Origin: Caprimulgus europaeus
Taxonomy: Eukaryota; Chordata; Aves; Caprimulgiformes; Caprimulgidae
Reading direction: 5' to 3'
DNA: 64,000 nt
Assembly: GCA_907165065.1 (NCBI GenBank)
Contig: OU015534.1
Coordinates: forward strand, 16,561,686 to 16,625,685
Below are positions 1-12,100 of this stretch, in pieces; position 1 is the first letter of the stretch; every line of letters begins with the position of its first letter. A program made the position numbers and the translations under genes. The notes under the pieces were generated by a model. It made no database searches and was not told where the DNA came from. It saw only the letters and a list, made by a program, of their open reading frames with translations.

Positions 1-33
1 TACCATGTATTTGCCCTTCCGTTCTCCCTGCAG

Positions 34-128
34 GCAGAGCCTTTGTTCATGAGTGGGCCCACCTTTGACGGGCGTGTTTGATGAGTGTGACAGTGACAGA
101 CATTTCTTAGCAACTAGGTCAAATCAGG
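34..128 (+). pseudogene. Relic of CLCA exon 4 (metalloprotease-motif exon)
   Basis: After an acceptor-like CTGCAG, the frame reads GRAFVHEWAHL, the zinc-metalloprotease exon of CLCA proteins. A TGA stop follows where Arg is expected, and five bases stand in place of the six that encode Arg-Trp. A different frame then resumes with GVFDE and an Asp-Ser-Asp tract, ending at GGGTAAAG, a weak donor. The intact gene downstream encodes a diverged version ([11 protein letters not shown]), so this is not a recent copy of it. A tandem paralogue that decayed is the simplest reading. Earlier exons, if any, lie outside the window. Confidence 0.85.
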
Positions 129-1302
129 GTAAAGTTACAAGGTAATTCAATGTTTTCCTCCTTCTACAAGCCCCTTGTAGCAGGCTTTAGAAACCTGACT
201 GGTCTTTTTCTATAAACTTTTGAGGTATCTATTTTTATTTTAACACTTATTTTATCCCTCATTAAATATCTTTCCTACTTTATGAATAGTTCGTGTGATT
301 TTCTGTGTATTCATCTTTACATGTTTCTGTGGTTGATGGTTTGGCAGCGTTCATGGCATCGCTTTCTTCTGAACTGACACCAAAGACTTAATCACTTCTG
401 TGCTCTGCCACTTGTACAGAAATCCTCCTTCCCTCTCACAGTGTTTGTCTGTCTAAGCTTTTCCTCCTCTTCTAATTTCTACCTTCTTTGAGTACACCGT
501 AACTTTGGGGCTTTCCTATTAAGCTTCTGGGTCTCTCTTGCTTCAAACTATTTTTTTTCACTTTGCTACCTCTGCACAACTCCACCCCATGCTCTCACCA
601 CAGCAGAAATGCCTGGCTCACCATTTGCTTTTCCTCTGTGTCCATATGGACAATGGACCTCAACCCCCAAAGTTTTATTACAGCATATTTGACTTGCAAC
701 TCACTGCTCAAGTGCTGGTACGTGTGGTAAACCATGAAGCCATTTAACAGGCATTTTGCAGGGTACAGCAGCATTTGGAAGTGGTAACTACTTCTGGAAT
801 TGTAAACTTTAAATCTGTAACAGTAATATTTTTACTCAGGCAATAAATTGAAGTGGTGGAGAAGTACACAAATCAATTATTATTCTTTGTGTCACTTTGC
901 AATGTATATTCATATCTTTTTAAAAGGATAGCTGTTTTATGTGGGCAGAGTGCAGATTGCACTCCAAGGGTGCATTTCTTCCCAAAAGAAATCAAACTAC
1001 AGAATTGTCAATAATGTATATGCAAAGTTTATCATCTCTAAGTATAAACATAAGAACAGATTTCTTTCACTGAAACATACTATCATAAAATTTGCTATAT
1101 CCTCCTTCTTGAAATGTAACATTTATTTCAACTTTGTAAGTAAATCAACTGTAATGCATACTGTTAATGCAACATGACATTTACCATCAGCTGATGTCTC
1201 AACTATATAAATCAGCAGTGAAGATTTATTTCCATCCCTATTTTTATTTGTTACTCTTCTGTTGGTTACTTCTGGTTTTTGTCTATTTGTTTATCATTGT
1301 AA
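129..1302 (+). other. Unassigned sequence between two CLCA relics
   Basis: AT-rich sequence between the exon 4-type and exon 6-type relics. I looked for the Cys-rich exon 5 equivalent and did not find it. Open frames here are short and have no recognisable domain. Confidence 0.5.
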
Positions 1303-1435
1303 GTGGTTGAATCCTGTAAGGAGCATAACTAGACAGAGGAGCACCCAACCTACAGAATCAAATGTGTGACTACAGAAGCACATGGGAAGTAACTAAAAAC
1401 TGTAAAGATTTAGATTTATAATTAAATAATATATG
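1303..1435 (+). pseudogene. Relic of CLCA exon 6 (pre-VWA exon)
   Basis: The first frame reads VVESCKEHN, then a TAG stop, then TEEHPTYRIKC. This aligns with the CLCA segment before the VWA domain (VVEFCNEKTHN...IKC in mammals). About 11 bases later, in a shifted frame, STWEVTKNCKDL matches the conserved STWEV block. At the DNA level it shares the run AGCACATGGGAAGTAA with exon 6 of the intact gene. It has a stop and a frameshift, and similarity fades before the VWA part. It lies in the same orientation and order as the exon 4 relic, so both probably belong to one dead paralogue. Confidence 0.78.
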
Positions 1436-2700
1436 ATGTTTCTAGGAAATTAGCATTTTCTTGGGTCATTATCATCATCAATTAAAGGATCAAAATACAA
1501 TTAGCATCAATCACTACCATATTTATTCCATTTTTATTCTTTTTTTTTCATGTATGAATTTAACTAACAAGATAGCTATATCACGAAATATTCGTGAACT
1601 GATACTTTGTGACAGTCCAATTCAAAATATAGTACAACATGGGATTAAGCAAACATCTCCCTAACAAATTAGGAACTACCTAGCTGAGAAATCTCAAGAA
1701 ATAGCTGGTAGGGAATCATCATCTAATAGACATTTCTCAAAGGACTGCAAATCAGTGATAGGCATGACTCTATTAAATAATTTATAAAGGAATTGGAATA
1801 AAATATAAATTAACTTCTGGACAAGTTTCTTTGAGCATGAAGTGAGAAATGATGATGGGAGATCCAACAGCCAGAGTTTGCTTGACGGACTGTTCCCAAT
1901 CAAGAAAATCACATTTTATTCCAAATGGAATGGTTATTCATCTAAAGGCAAACAGTACCATTTAAAAGGGGAGATTTTACGTACTAAATATTGTATACAG
2001 AACTTTAAAAGGAGAGATTTTACATACCAAATATTGTATACAGAACTTACCAGCATTATACTAACTGATTGTATCTTGCTTTTCCTATTGTTTCAATTCT
2101 GTATTACATAATTATTGCATTGTTCAGAATTTTTTTTCCAGGAAATTCCAGTTGTGTTTTTGCAATTATTTCTCTCTTCTAAAATGAATAACAGAGCATA
2201 GATCACCTGAAGAGGCATAAGGAAATTAAATTGGTTTTTTTTAGTTCAAATATTTCCTCCTAAAATTAACACATAACTAAATGCAGCCAACATATCCAAT
2301 ATAACTGTACTTGCATAGAAAATCAGTGTCTTTCTTCTTGCAAACTGTTACACCTCTTTTCAACACAAAGGTGGTGTTAGGAGTGAGGAGCAGGTGTGAA
2401 TCCCTCAGGAATGATGTACAGCACCCTGAGTGAAAGCTTTGGATTTATGGAAAGTGTAGCGTTACCACGGTGGGAGCCCCAGGACAGTGACGCTAATCAA
2501 AACAGAGACCTGCTCAAGGGAAAGCACCGTGGGGCTGGATAATAAAACTTACACCAATTAAAATATTATACATATGCAATGTCCTGTTTGACTCATTAGC
2601 AAACTCACTGATGTAATGCAGGTCCTGCTGTCCAAATGCTGTGATCTGCAGCTGGCTGAAACGTTGGCAGCCATGCAATGGAGGGGAAGCGAATGACCTC
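1436..2700 (+). other. Intergenic sequence upstream of the CLCA promoter
   Basis: AT-rich and without a supported gene. It contains one 43-bp tandem duplication, listed separately. Exons 7-14 of the dead paralogue were not recognised here. Confidence 0.5.
1961..2046 (+). repeat. Two-copy 43-bp tandem repeat
   Basis: Two adjacent 43-bp units starting TTTAAAAGG and ending ATTGTATACAGAAC. They differ at only a few positions (GGGGAG/GGAGAG, GTACTAAA/ATACCAAA), which indicates a fairly recent local duplication. Confidence 0.9.
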
Positions 2701-2701
2701 G

Positions 2702-2858
2702 GGTTACTGTCACAACGAGATAAGACGCGCTTGGGACTCTACGTACTTGGATGGGAAGAAACAAGCTACCCCAGGTTGCTGTAACAAAAAGATAAGATGT
2801 GCTTGGGACTCTACATACTCAGATGGGGGAGGCACACTATCCTGGGTTATTGTAACAA
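2702..2858 (+). repeat. 72-bp promoter-proximal tandem repeat carrying GATA motifs
   Basis: Two diverged copies plus the start of a third, period about 72 bp. Each full copy holds AGATAAG (2718-2724 and 2790-2796) followed by CTTGGGACTCTAC, and each copy begins GGTTNYTGTNAC. It ends about 30 bp before the CLCA TATA box, so it may act as a duplicated enhancer. AGATAAG fits the WGATAR consensus of GATA factors; whether it is bound is inference. Confidence 0.75.
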
Positions 2859-2885
2859 ATTCTTCTCGTGTCCTACAGGCAGTCA

Positions 2886-2892
2886 TATAAAA
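2886..2892 (+). promoter_or_regulatory. TATA box of the CLCA gene
   Basis: TATAAAA lies 56 bp before the start codon. It would place the cap site near 2912-2920 and give a 5' UTR of about 30 nt. A further TGATAAG motif is at 2898-2904. The start codon has G at -3 and G at +4, a strong context. Confidence 0.65.
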
Positions 2893-2947
2893 AAGACTGA
2901 TAAGCCATTGCTTTTCTAACTAAAAAACTCGCAGACCGGGACAAGTA

Positions 2948-3106
2948 ATGGGAGTGACCAGGAGTTTGGCATTTTTGCTGTCTTTGCAGCTCCTGCATGT
3001 GGCAAAAGGTTCTATGGTATGGCTAAATAAGAATGGCTATGAGGATTTGGTTGTTGCCATTCATCCCCAGGTGCCAGAAAATGCCAACATCATCCTGAAC
3101 ACAATG
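2948..3106 (+). CDS. CLCA1: CLCA coding exon 1
   Basis: Residues 1-53. A hydrophobic leader ([15 protein letters not shown]) is followed by the family's mature start, [18 protein letters not shown]. The exon ends ...NTM at a GTAAGA donor, phase 0. Confidence 0.92.
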
Positions 3107-6100
3107 GTAAGAACATTTGCATTTACTTGCATTGTTTCCCAGCAGCTGCAACTTGGCTTTTCTGCTCGGAAAGTAGCATGGCTCAGGTCCACCTCCCATT
3201 CTTGTAAATAGATTTTTTTCTTGTTATTTTGAATTAATAATTAATTAATCTCATAGTTACTAAACTAGTATTTTCTAATTTGTCTTGCCATCTGTAGTTG
3301 CTACTAAGAGCACTAATTCCCTTAGACAATGCTGTAATATCTTTGTTAGGAGGCAGACTGAAATTCTTTTAAGTAGCTCTCCAAATTATGTTTCCATACA
3401 TGAAAGAATGCTTGTTTAATGGCCATTGATTATATTACTGTTCATCATTAGCAAGCATGTCTCAGAATGTTCCTTTAAATATTGTAAAAAGATAAAAAAA
3501 TTGGTTTATGTTTAGTGGCATTTCTGGGCTTAACTTTTATTCTAATCCACATAGATGCCTCAGTTGTTAAATTCCTTTAGAACAGGATGCTGGCCGGATC
3601 TCAAAGCAAATAAAGTTGTTTTCTACGAAGTCAAATCATTTTAGAGAAAACCTGCTGAATGGGACACTTCTGACAAATGCCCAGGTTCTGCAGTATGTCT
3701 AATGCCTACTAGACCCTGATGTAGGATTATGTCAGTCCCATGTCATGTCTAAGATCAAGTACAAAGGATAATATATATTTTTTAACATTTCCAGATTTCT
3801 TTCATCTTCTGAGAAGAGGTTTACATGAAGTAAATGAGGATCTGACAGTTTACCTTTTACCATCAGTCAATGACTGCCCTTTTTTTGACAATAAGTGGAG
3901 TTCAGATTGCTCCATTTTCAGTCAGGGACAAACCACTGAGTGTTTTTTAGGGTAGAAGTTACTGTTACTGTGAGATACCTACCACATATCAAATTCACAT
4001 TATAGCTGACCTTATGAGAACTTGCTCTTAAACCATTCCTTCAGTTCCCTTGGACTAGTTAAAATTGCTCTGTTCTATCTACAGAGCATGCACGTCCCAT
4101 TACTGCTTAACTTCTCATGGGTTAACACTCGCTATCACTCTCAGCCCTGGCAAACCAAATCTCTTTAAGAAATCTCCTCTAGCTGAACTTTATGCACATG
4201 TAACATGGATATTTGATTCCAAAGCCTCTGTCACAGCTTGCTTCTTGGTTTATGAAAAGCCTACGGGACAGATTTTAGTTTCCTCCTTCCTGTTTGTTTG
4301 GGGGTTTTTTTTCCCACTAAAAACCTGGTTGTTAGTGTAGAGAAATCAAACCAAAGGAATGCTTTTTCTGATGCGTCTGCTCCAAGAGAGGTGGCAGCAG
4401 AGCCAGAGGAAAGGAAAGTTATGGCAGCACGTAGCCATAATACAAATAAGAAGAAATGCAAAACAACAAATTTGAGAGAAAAATTATTATATTAGTCAGA
4501 TAAATGAAAAGCAGGTGCAATGCTGAATGTTGCCCACACTTGCTGTCAGGCCAGTATTAAGAGTAAAATCCTTGTATTTGGTAGTTTTCATCTCATATGA
4601 AGGTTAGAGTGTGAATTTTATCACAATTTCTGATTAAGAGAAGGATTATAGAACTGGTGAGAGATTCCAAGAAGTCCAGCTTAGTCCTTGGCTTCTTTGT
4701 TTATTCTTTTCTGAGCGAAGATTGTACTATTTTCTTAGTTTTGTGTTATGTACTTAGTTGTATTTTATTGTACTGCTGTTTCTTGATAAGGCTAAATTAT
4801 TCACTGCAAATAGTAATTTTTTTAATATTAACATTGATATTAATATTTTATTTTCTTTAATTCCCTAGAACATGATTAAAAATGCTTCAAATTACTTGTT
4901 TGAAACAACAAAACATCGATTTTTCTTCAAGTCTGTAAAAATTATAATTCCTAAAACGTGGAAGAAAAACACCAACTATTCAAGAGTGAAAACAGAATCA
5001 TATGATAAGGTATGATTCAGAGAACTCTTTATGATTAGAACAATAAGGAAAAGTTAAACTGATAAGGCTACATTATTAATCACAGCAAAATCTAGAATTA
5101 ATCCTAGAAGTTCTTACTCAAAAGTGTTCAGAGTGTTCATAGGATAAAAAAAATGCAGGACTGAATTTATTCAAACAGAATCACCTAACTCTTCTCTACA
5201 CCCATGTGATGTATAACTTTGGTCTTACTCTTTCAGGCAGATGTCATCATAGCAGACTCTTACATGAAACATGTAGATGATCCTTATACTTTACAGTACG
5301 GAGGATGTAAGGAGAAAGGATGGTACATCCATTTCACACCTAACTTCCTGTTAAATGACAGTTTCATTAATGTTTATGGAGGAAGAGGTAATCCTACTAT
5401 TTAATTTAATTGTCTGTGTTATTGTTTGTATGAAATGGCCAAGATATTTCTAATGGATTAATGATTTTGAGTACTTGATAAAATGTAAGTACTTGATAAA
5501 ATGTAAGTACTTGATAATTTGCTTGATAAAATAAAAAAAAAAACTTTGAGAGACATATTCTTCAGAAGTAGTAAATACCTATGAAATGTCTGAAGTTAAA
5601 TATTCAAACACTGGATCCAGAAGATGTTCATCCCTTTGATGGTTATTCCTGTGCACTTTACTGCCATTACCAGTAGCCTTCCTTTTGTGACCACTTACCA
5701 AATAAACTGTACAGGGTTTGTGTATCTGATTTTGTACTACACTGTGTCAAAAAATGTAAGGTTTGCTGCTCTGTGGGACAGAAACCTCACAAAACCTAAA
5801 TTTCCTTAAGAGATTTTTGACAACTTGGGAGAAAGCCTCTAGAACAGTTCCTGCATTTCTAAGAGTCAAATATGAATAAAAATTCTAGTCCTGGTTGCTA
5901 AACTGATGCCTTACTAGTTTTACCTCAAGGAAAGATTATTATCCCAGTTGCTTAAATATTTCACAATCTTCCTGCATTACCTCAGATAAGAATTATTTTA
6001 AATTGTTAAAATGTGTAAGTAAAACACTGAGCAGCTTTTAAACAGTTGTACTTTGTGCATGTGCTATTCTTTTTCAACAGATCGAGTGTTTGTCCACGAG

Positions 6101-9100
6101 TGGGCTCACTATCGGTGGGGGGTGTTCGATGAATACAGTAACGACGTGCCTTTTTATGTATCTAGAGATTCTGAAGAAGCAAGTGTTGAAGCAACAAAGT
6201 ATTATTTGTTTTCTATTTCTACTTTTACATTACACAGGTTTAAATATTTCAATAACGTTTTCAATATTCTTGTTGTCTGTGCTAAGTTTGTACTTTGCAG
6301 AGTGTCCACGACCTGTTCATATGATTAAAAGATGCTTAGTCAGCAACATCTGTTGCCTGCTCTGAAGCTCAGAAAACCACAGCTGCCTTTGGTACTGTTT
6401 GGAAGAGGTTCAGGAGATCAGGCTGGAGAACCTTTTGCTCTGTGTGCCACTGCAGACTTCAGCCACCATTTGTTTCGTACTTATTTAACATAATTTTATG
6501 AAAGAGCAGTTATCAACAGTACTGAAAATGCCTCCTGAAACCACTGTGATATTAAATAGTTTCTACAAAAAGTGACAATAACTGAATGGATGTACAGAAT
6601 TAGTTCAGGCTTGCCTTTTTTCCTAGCTCAGGCATACCAATAGTCTTTTGTATTGCCACTACTAGCAGGATGTCTTTCCTGCACAGCCTGTAATTTTCAC
6701 AAGGAAGATCACAAAAGACCATAAGTGTTTTATGATTTTAACTATTTCTAGATTAGTTTGAGGACCCTGCCAGGCACAGAGACAGCCTACCTATGTACTT
6801 GTGAAGTGTCTAGTACAGTGCTATGTCAACAGCAATTTGGCTTTGGGCAGCCAAAATTAAAACAAATAACCAGTTACAGACTATCTATAGGTTATTACCC
6901 AGCCCTGCCTATCTTCTCTTCCCTTAGCTGTCCAGCTGGTGTGACTGGTATACCTGTTTTCCAAGACTGCAACAGAGACAAGTGTGAGCTAAGAAGGTGT
7001 AGATATGATGGTCAGCTATATGAAAAAGGATGCATATTTATTGCAGATATACAACAACATATCTCATCTTCTGTCATGTCTCTGCAATACATACCTTCTG
7101 TAAGTATTACTACTATGCCTTTCTGGCCAGAGAGGTTAGTAACATTTGGGGTCTAGTGAGTTATTTCTACTGGGAAGAATGATCAGTCAGGTGTTTCTTT
7201 AATTAGTTTATATTTCAAAGACCATGGATGATGCTATCAATTCTATTAAAATCTATTCAAAAGGGAAGACAAAGGAGCTACTAGAAATTATTTGACAGCC
7301 CTTTTCTGTCAATAAGGGTGAGATGTACTGCAGTCTCAGCATCTTTCTTGCCCCATCTTTGAAGAAACAGGTCAACAGGCATAAAAGTGAAGCATTCTTG
7401 ACAAATGCCTTGTCTGTGAGCTAACTGTAGTTTTTGATCACTCCTTATGTAAACTGGCACCTGAACTGTGTTGCCTGGTTAGCTCTATTACACTCCATTA
7501 CAGAGCAATCTGCTCTGTCCATCCTTAACACAAAGCAGCAGCCCACTTCTCCTGAAAGCAGCCAGGACAACCAGGCAGGCCTGTTCCAGTGTCTGGGAGA
7601 GGGTGCTGGGACAGGGGTTAGCAGGACAGACAGTCATCTTGCAGGCTAGATCTCTGTGGTACAGGAGCACAATTCCTCCAGCTATTGACCTTATTTCTTT
7701 GGGCAAGAACTTTATGGGTGTACTGGGCCTGGCTAGGATACAGTTAATTTTCTTCATAGCGGATTCTATGGTGCTGTGTTTTAGGTTTTTGACTAAACCA
7801 GTGCCAATAACACACTGATGTTCAAGCTCTAGCTGAACAGCATCAAGGCTGCCTCTGTTTCTCACTCTGCCCCTCCTAGTGAATAAACTGGGGGTTCCAC
7901 AATAGGCTGGAAGGGGACACAACCAGGCAGATGACCCAAACTAACCTAAGAGATATTCTACACCATATAATGTCATGCTTAGCAATAAAGGGGAAAGAAA
8001 GGGTTTTAGGAGGGTTAGCCATCTTATGCTTGGGAACTGGCTGGGCATTGGTCTACTCACAGGAGGTGGTGAGTCATTGCCTTTGCACCACTTGTTTAGT
8101 TTTGTTACTTCTCTCTTCTTTCACTTATCCTTCACTTATTAAACATTTTTTTTGCTTTGTTTGGTTTCATCTTGTCCACAAAGGTTTTTTTCTTTTATTC
8201 CTCTTTTCCTCTTCCCCTGTCCTACTGGGGAGGGGGAGGAAGTGTGGTGCTTATCTGCCCACCAGGGTTAACCCACAATAATGGGTTATTACTTCCCTCA
8301 GCAGTATGCTGTGGACATCCTGAGACATCTAAAAGATGATTTCCTGCTTCTCTCAGAGTCTTAACTGTTGTATCTTTTGCATGTTTCCTTATTCCACTCA
8401 AGAAAACTTATAGGAACTGGTCCAAGACCATCAGCTTAACCCAAGAAGTTGTTTATTTAGGCTGCTAACTTGCACTGACCTCTATGCTGTTCAGCTACAG
8501 TATCTATGTTAGCAGGTTTAAATCTAGTAGGACCTCCATGAATCAGTCATTCCAAAGATCACAGTACTCACAGACTGAAAGTTGTGTTTCTGCATGTCAC
8601 AACATGCTCATGCTTATGTAAAATCTGAGGTCAGTTATTTAGGAGCACTTTCTTTGCTTGCCTCTTCTAAGACCCTGGCTGGCCAGGCACCATGGCAGAG
8701 AGGATGTTCACTGGAGAATATCTCCATTTGTCCTGTCCCCCACCACAAATTTCATATTTTCTGAGATATTTTCTTATGCTCATACTGTTGGGTTCAGAAT
8801 TATCAGCTTCAATCTGTCCTTTTAGGTGACTGAATTTTGTGACAAAAACACTCACAACAGTGAGGCTCCAAATATGCAGAATAAGATATGCAACCACAAA
8901 AGCACATGGGAAGTAATTATGGAATCTGATGACTTTTATAACTTGTCTGTTGTAAATGCTTCTGCACCCCCTTCTGACACTACCTTCACGCTACTGCAGA
9001 CCCAAGACAGAGTAGTCGCTTTAGTACTGGATGTTTCTGGGAGCATGTTAATGGTAAGAATACCCATTTCATAAGCAATTTTTAGCAAAAATTGTTGTAG

Positions 9101-12100
9101 GCCAGACTTGGTCTTTTTTAACTTGTAAAATCTCAATTTTATATACTTTCCTTCCTTTGTTCCAGACCTAGAATGACAATGCCATTGTATTTCTTCCAAG
9201 CAGAAAATGTATCATAGATGGAGTTTCACACTGTATTTTTGTTATGAATTATTCTAGAATTTAAAGTAAATATGTAGGTCACAATATGACAATAAATTAT
9301 ATGTTCTTTCCTCATTACAGTATTGTTCTTTGGAACCAAGAATGTGAGTTGGCATAATGTTATGTCATTTTCACAAAGCTGAGGGCTTTGGTTTGGTTTT
9401 TTTCCATAAAACTTTGCATAGGTTCATTGTTTCACAACTTCCCGTGGCGTGAGATACAAAGCTTGTTTATGAATGTAAGGCTTAGTAAATGTCCCTGAAT
9501 ATGTTCTTATTTGCATAAATATCTTAATACTTTTAAAAAACTGTAAGCAATGTAATCATCTGTAGAAAGATGACAAAATTATCTGGGTAAGTAAGGCAGT
9601 TATCTCATGGTTTATTAATAGACTTCAAACCTCTATGCATATTCTAACAGCTTTTAAAAATCAGACTATCTATTCTTTTGATGACATACTGCATTTTCTT
9701 ATCCATAACTTACCTCTTCCATAGTTCAGTAGTGAGCCAATGACCATTGCTCTCTTATTGAAAATACCACAAGTTCAGTGTTTCATTCCTCACAGGAATT
9801 CAAGCCTAAAAATAAGATCATTCGTCTAAAGACAGTAATTCGGAAAGCTCAAACGTGTTGAGAAATATTCTTAATATATTTGACAGTAAACCAAAATATA
9901 CATGAAGAAGCATAAAGCAGCATAAAGCATGCTCCAACTCTTTAGTTATGGCATACCTATAATAATTGTGGAATTATCCCACAGTGCTCCATCAACAGAT
10001 CTATTTCCAGTCATGCTGTCCTAGTCCAGAGCTGTTCTTGAGACTCATCTTCAGCAAAGATCTGCAATTGTAATAGATTATATTCTTTTTATAATACAGA
10101 CGTCTACCAATCATAGTACATTTTATTAAATCAGTTGGTAAATAATAATGTAAAACTAAAAACCAAAATGAAGATAATTATGAAATAAATATTTCAAGAA
10201 TGGCTAGCTCCAGAGAGAAATGTTTTCAAATACAACTTTTTTTTCCCCAATATTCCCTTTGAATATTTGCATTTAATATATCCATACTTTTACTTTAATA
10301 TTATTAATATTTTCAAAATACTTGGTCTCTAGACTAACCTACTCCTCAGGCATCATGGTTGTTGTCCTTTTGCATTGCCATCACGCTATAAAGAAAGAGG
10401 GAGTGACAAAAATCTTGATTGGGAATTAAGTCATAACATCAGAAGATTGACTTTGCCTGGTGACATCTTTCTGGGAAGCTGCAGTTTGCTGCACTTTCAC
10501 AATACCAGAACATAGTTTACATTTCCTGTCTTCTAGAACTGAGCATACATATGAGTTACCTTATGGCAGATAGTTTTTAATTTTTAATTACAACCCAATC
10601 AATATAAAAAAATTCCAAAATTTTGTTCACAGTCATAGCTTTTCAGAAGAGATTGCATTCTAAGGATGTTGGGTTTTTTCCACATACAGCACGACCGCAT
10701 CAGACATCTCCGTAGTGCTGCAGAGGTATTTCTGCTCCATATTATTGAAATCCATTCCTGGGTTGGAATTGTCACATTTGACTCTGATGCATCTGAAGAA
10801 GCTCCTTTACAAGAAATAACCAATGACATAGCACGCCAAAAACTTGTTCGATGTTTGCCTACGCACGCTAGTGGAGAAACCAATATCTGTGCAGGCATAC
10901 GTAAAGGGCTTAAGGTAAAGTACAATGTGGAAACATCTCCTGGAATGTGTGATAGATGAGGAAGAAGCAAGAAACGTACTTGAATATGGACTTCCTATGC
11001 AATGGTAGAGTTAAGAAAGATAATATGATTCTTGAATCTCTCAGGAGAAAATTTGGTATAGAAACTATTTGGTATTACCATTATATGGCATTAGAAAGAG
11101 TATTAACAGAAAACAGGCCAGATGTGATGCCCATGCTTCAAAAAGGATATTGAAAAACACAATTAAATTACAAAATTAAATACAAGAATGATGTAAATTT
11201 TTGAATAATTCCCACAGTTCACTAGTCATGAATCAAGTCCCTAACACTGGGAAACCATACACAAATAATGAGATTGGGAAACAGAGATTGATATATATTA
11301 CTATTTATTTGTCTGCTTTACTTCTTTGGGCTGGCAGTCTGAAATCCCAGATGTCACCTAACTCAGGTGCAAAACTGAAAATCAGGAGCAACGGGCAGGA
11401 AAAGAGAAGAAAGAGAAAAACTGTACAAAGAATGAGACTGCTGAAGTAGCCAAGAGTCCAGGGCAGAGAAGAGGCTCAGGACAGGGGGACATCAGGAGGA
11501 ACACTGGCAACCAGACAGGGATGGAATGGCCAGGACAGAGGCCTCCCACATGGGTGCTCCTTACCCCTTTCTGCCCCACCTTCAGTTACCTCCAAGTCTA
11601 CCCTTAAACAGAAGTCTGTCCTCTAGTCCTGAAATTTTGGCTGGAGAAAAAAAGAGTAGTTCCAAACAGTGGACCTAAGTTTTAATTTGATGCCCTTAAA
11701 CATCCAGTCCCCAAATCAGCAAATCATATACAGGTAGAATGCTTCTGACAGCTTCAGTGTGGGACAGGTTCCTTCCCTAGGAAAACATATATTAAATATT
11801 AATGATTTATAATTGAACACTTACTAAATCTAAACAATTAGATTTTGCAATATCAATTGCAATAATTAATATTGTGATAGTTTTAGTGTTAAATAAAAAT
11901 TCAAACACGTGTTAGAGAAGAAATTTGTCCTATATTTGAAGTTAACAGCTCTAAATGCATACATTGACTAAGCTCTGGGATAAAGTAGTATTTAAAAATT
12001 ATTCTGTTGCTTATATCATTAATTCTTTTCTTCATGCAGTTAATTGCAGATAAAATGAATACTACATATGGTTCAGAAATTGTGTTAATGACAGATGGGG

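Noticed and set aside
1842-2111. Possible CLCA exon 12 relic (Asn-Asp-Asp-Gly near the start)
   Set aside because: Only four residues resemble the exon, and the rest is unrelated and includes the 43-bp repeat.
7488-7922. 144-codon minus-strand open frame
   Set aside because: Much of it is antisense to the solo LTR; no protein similarity.
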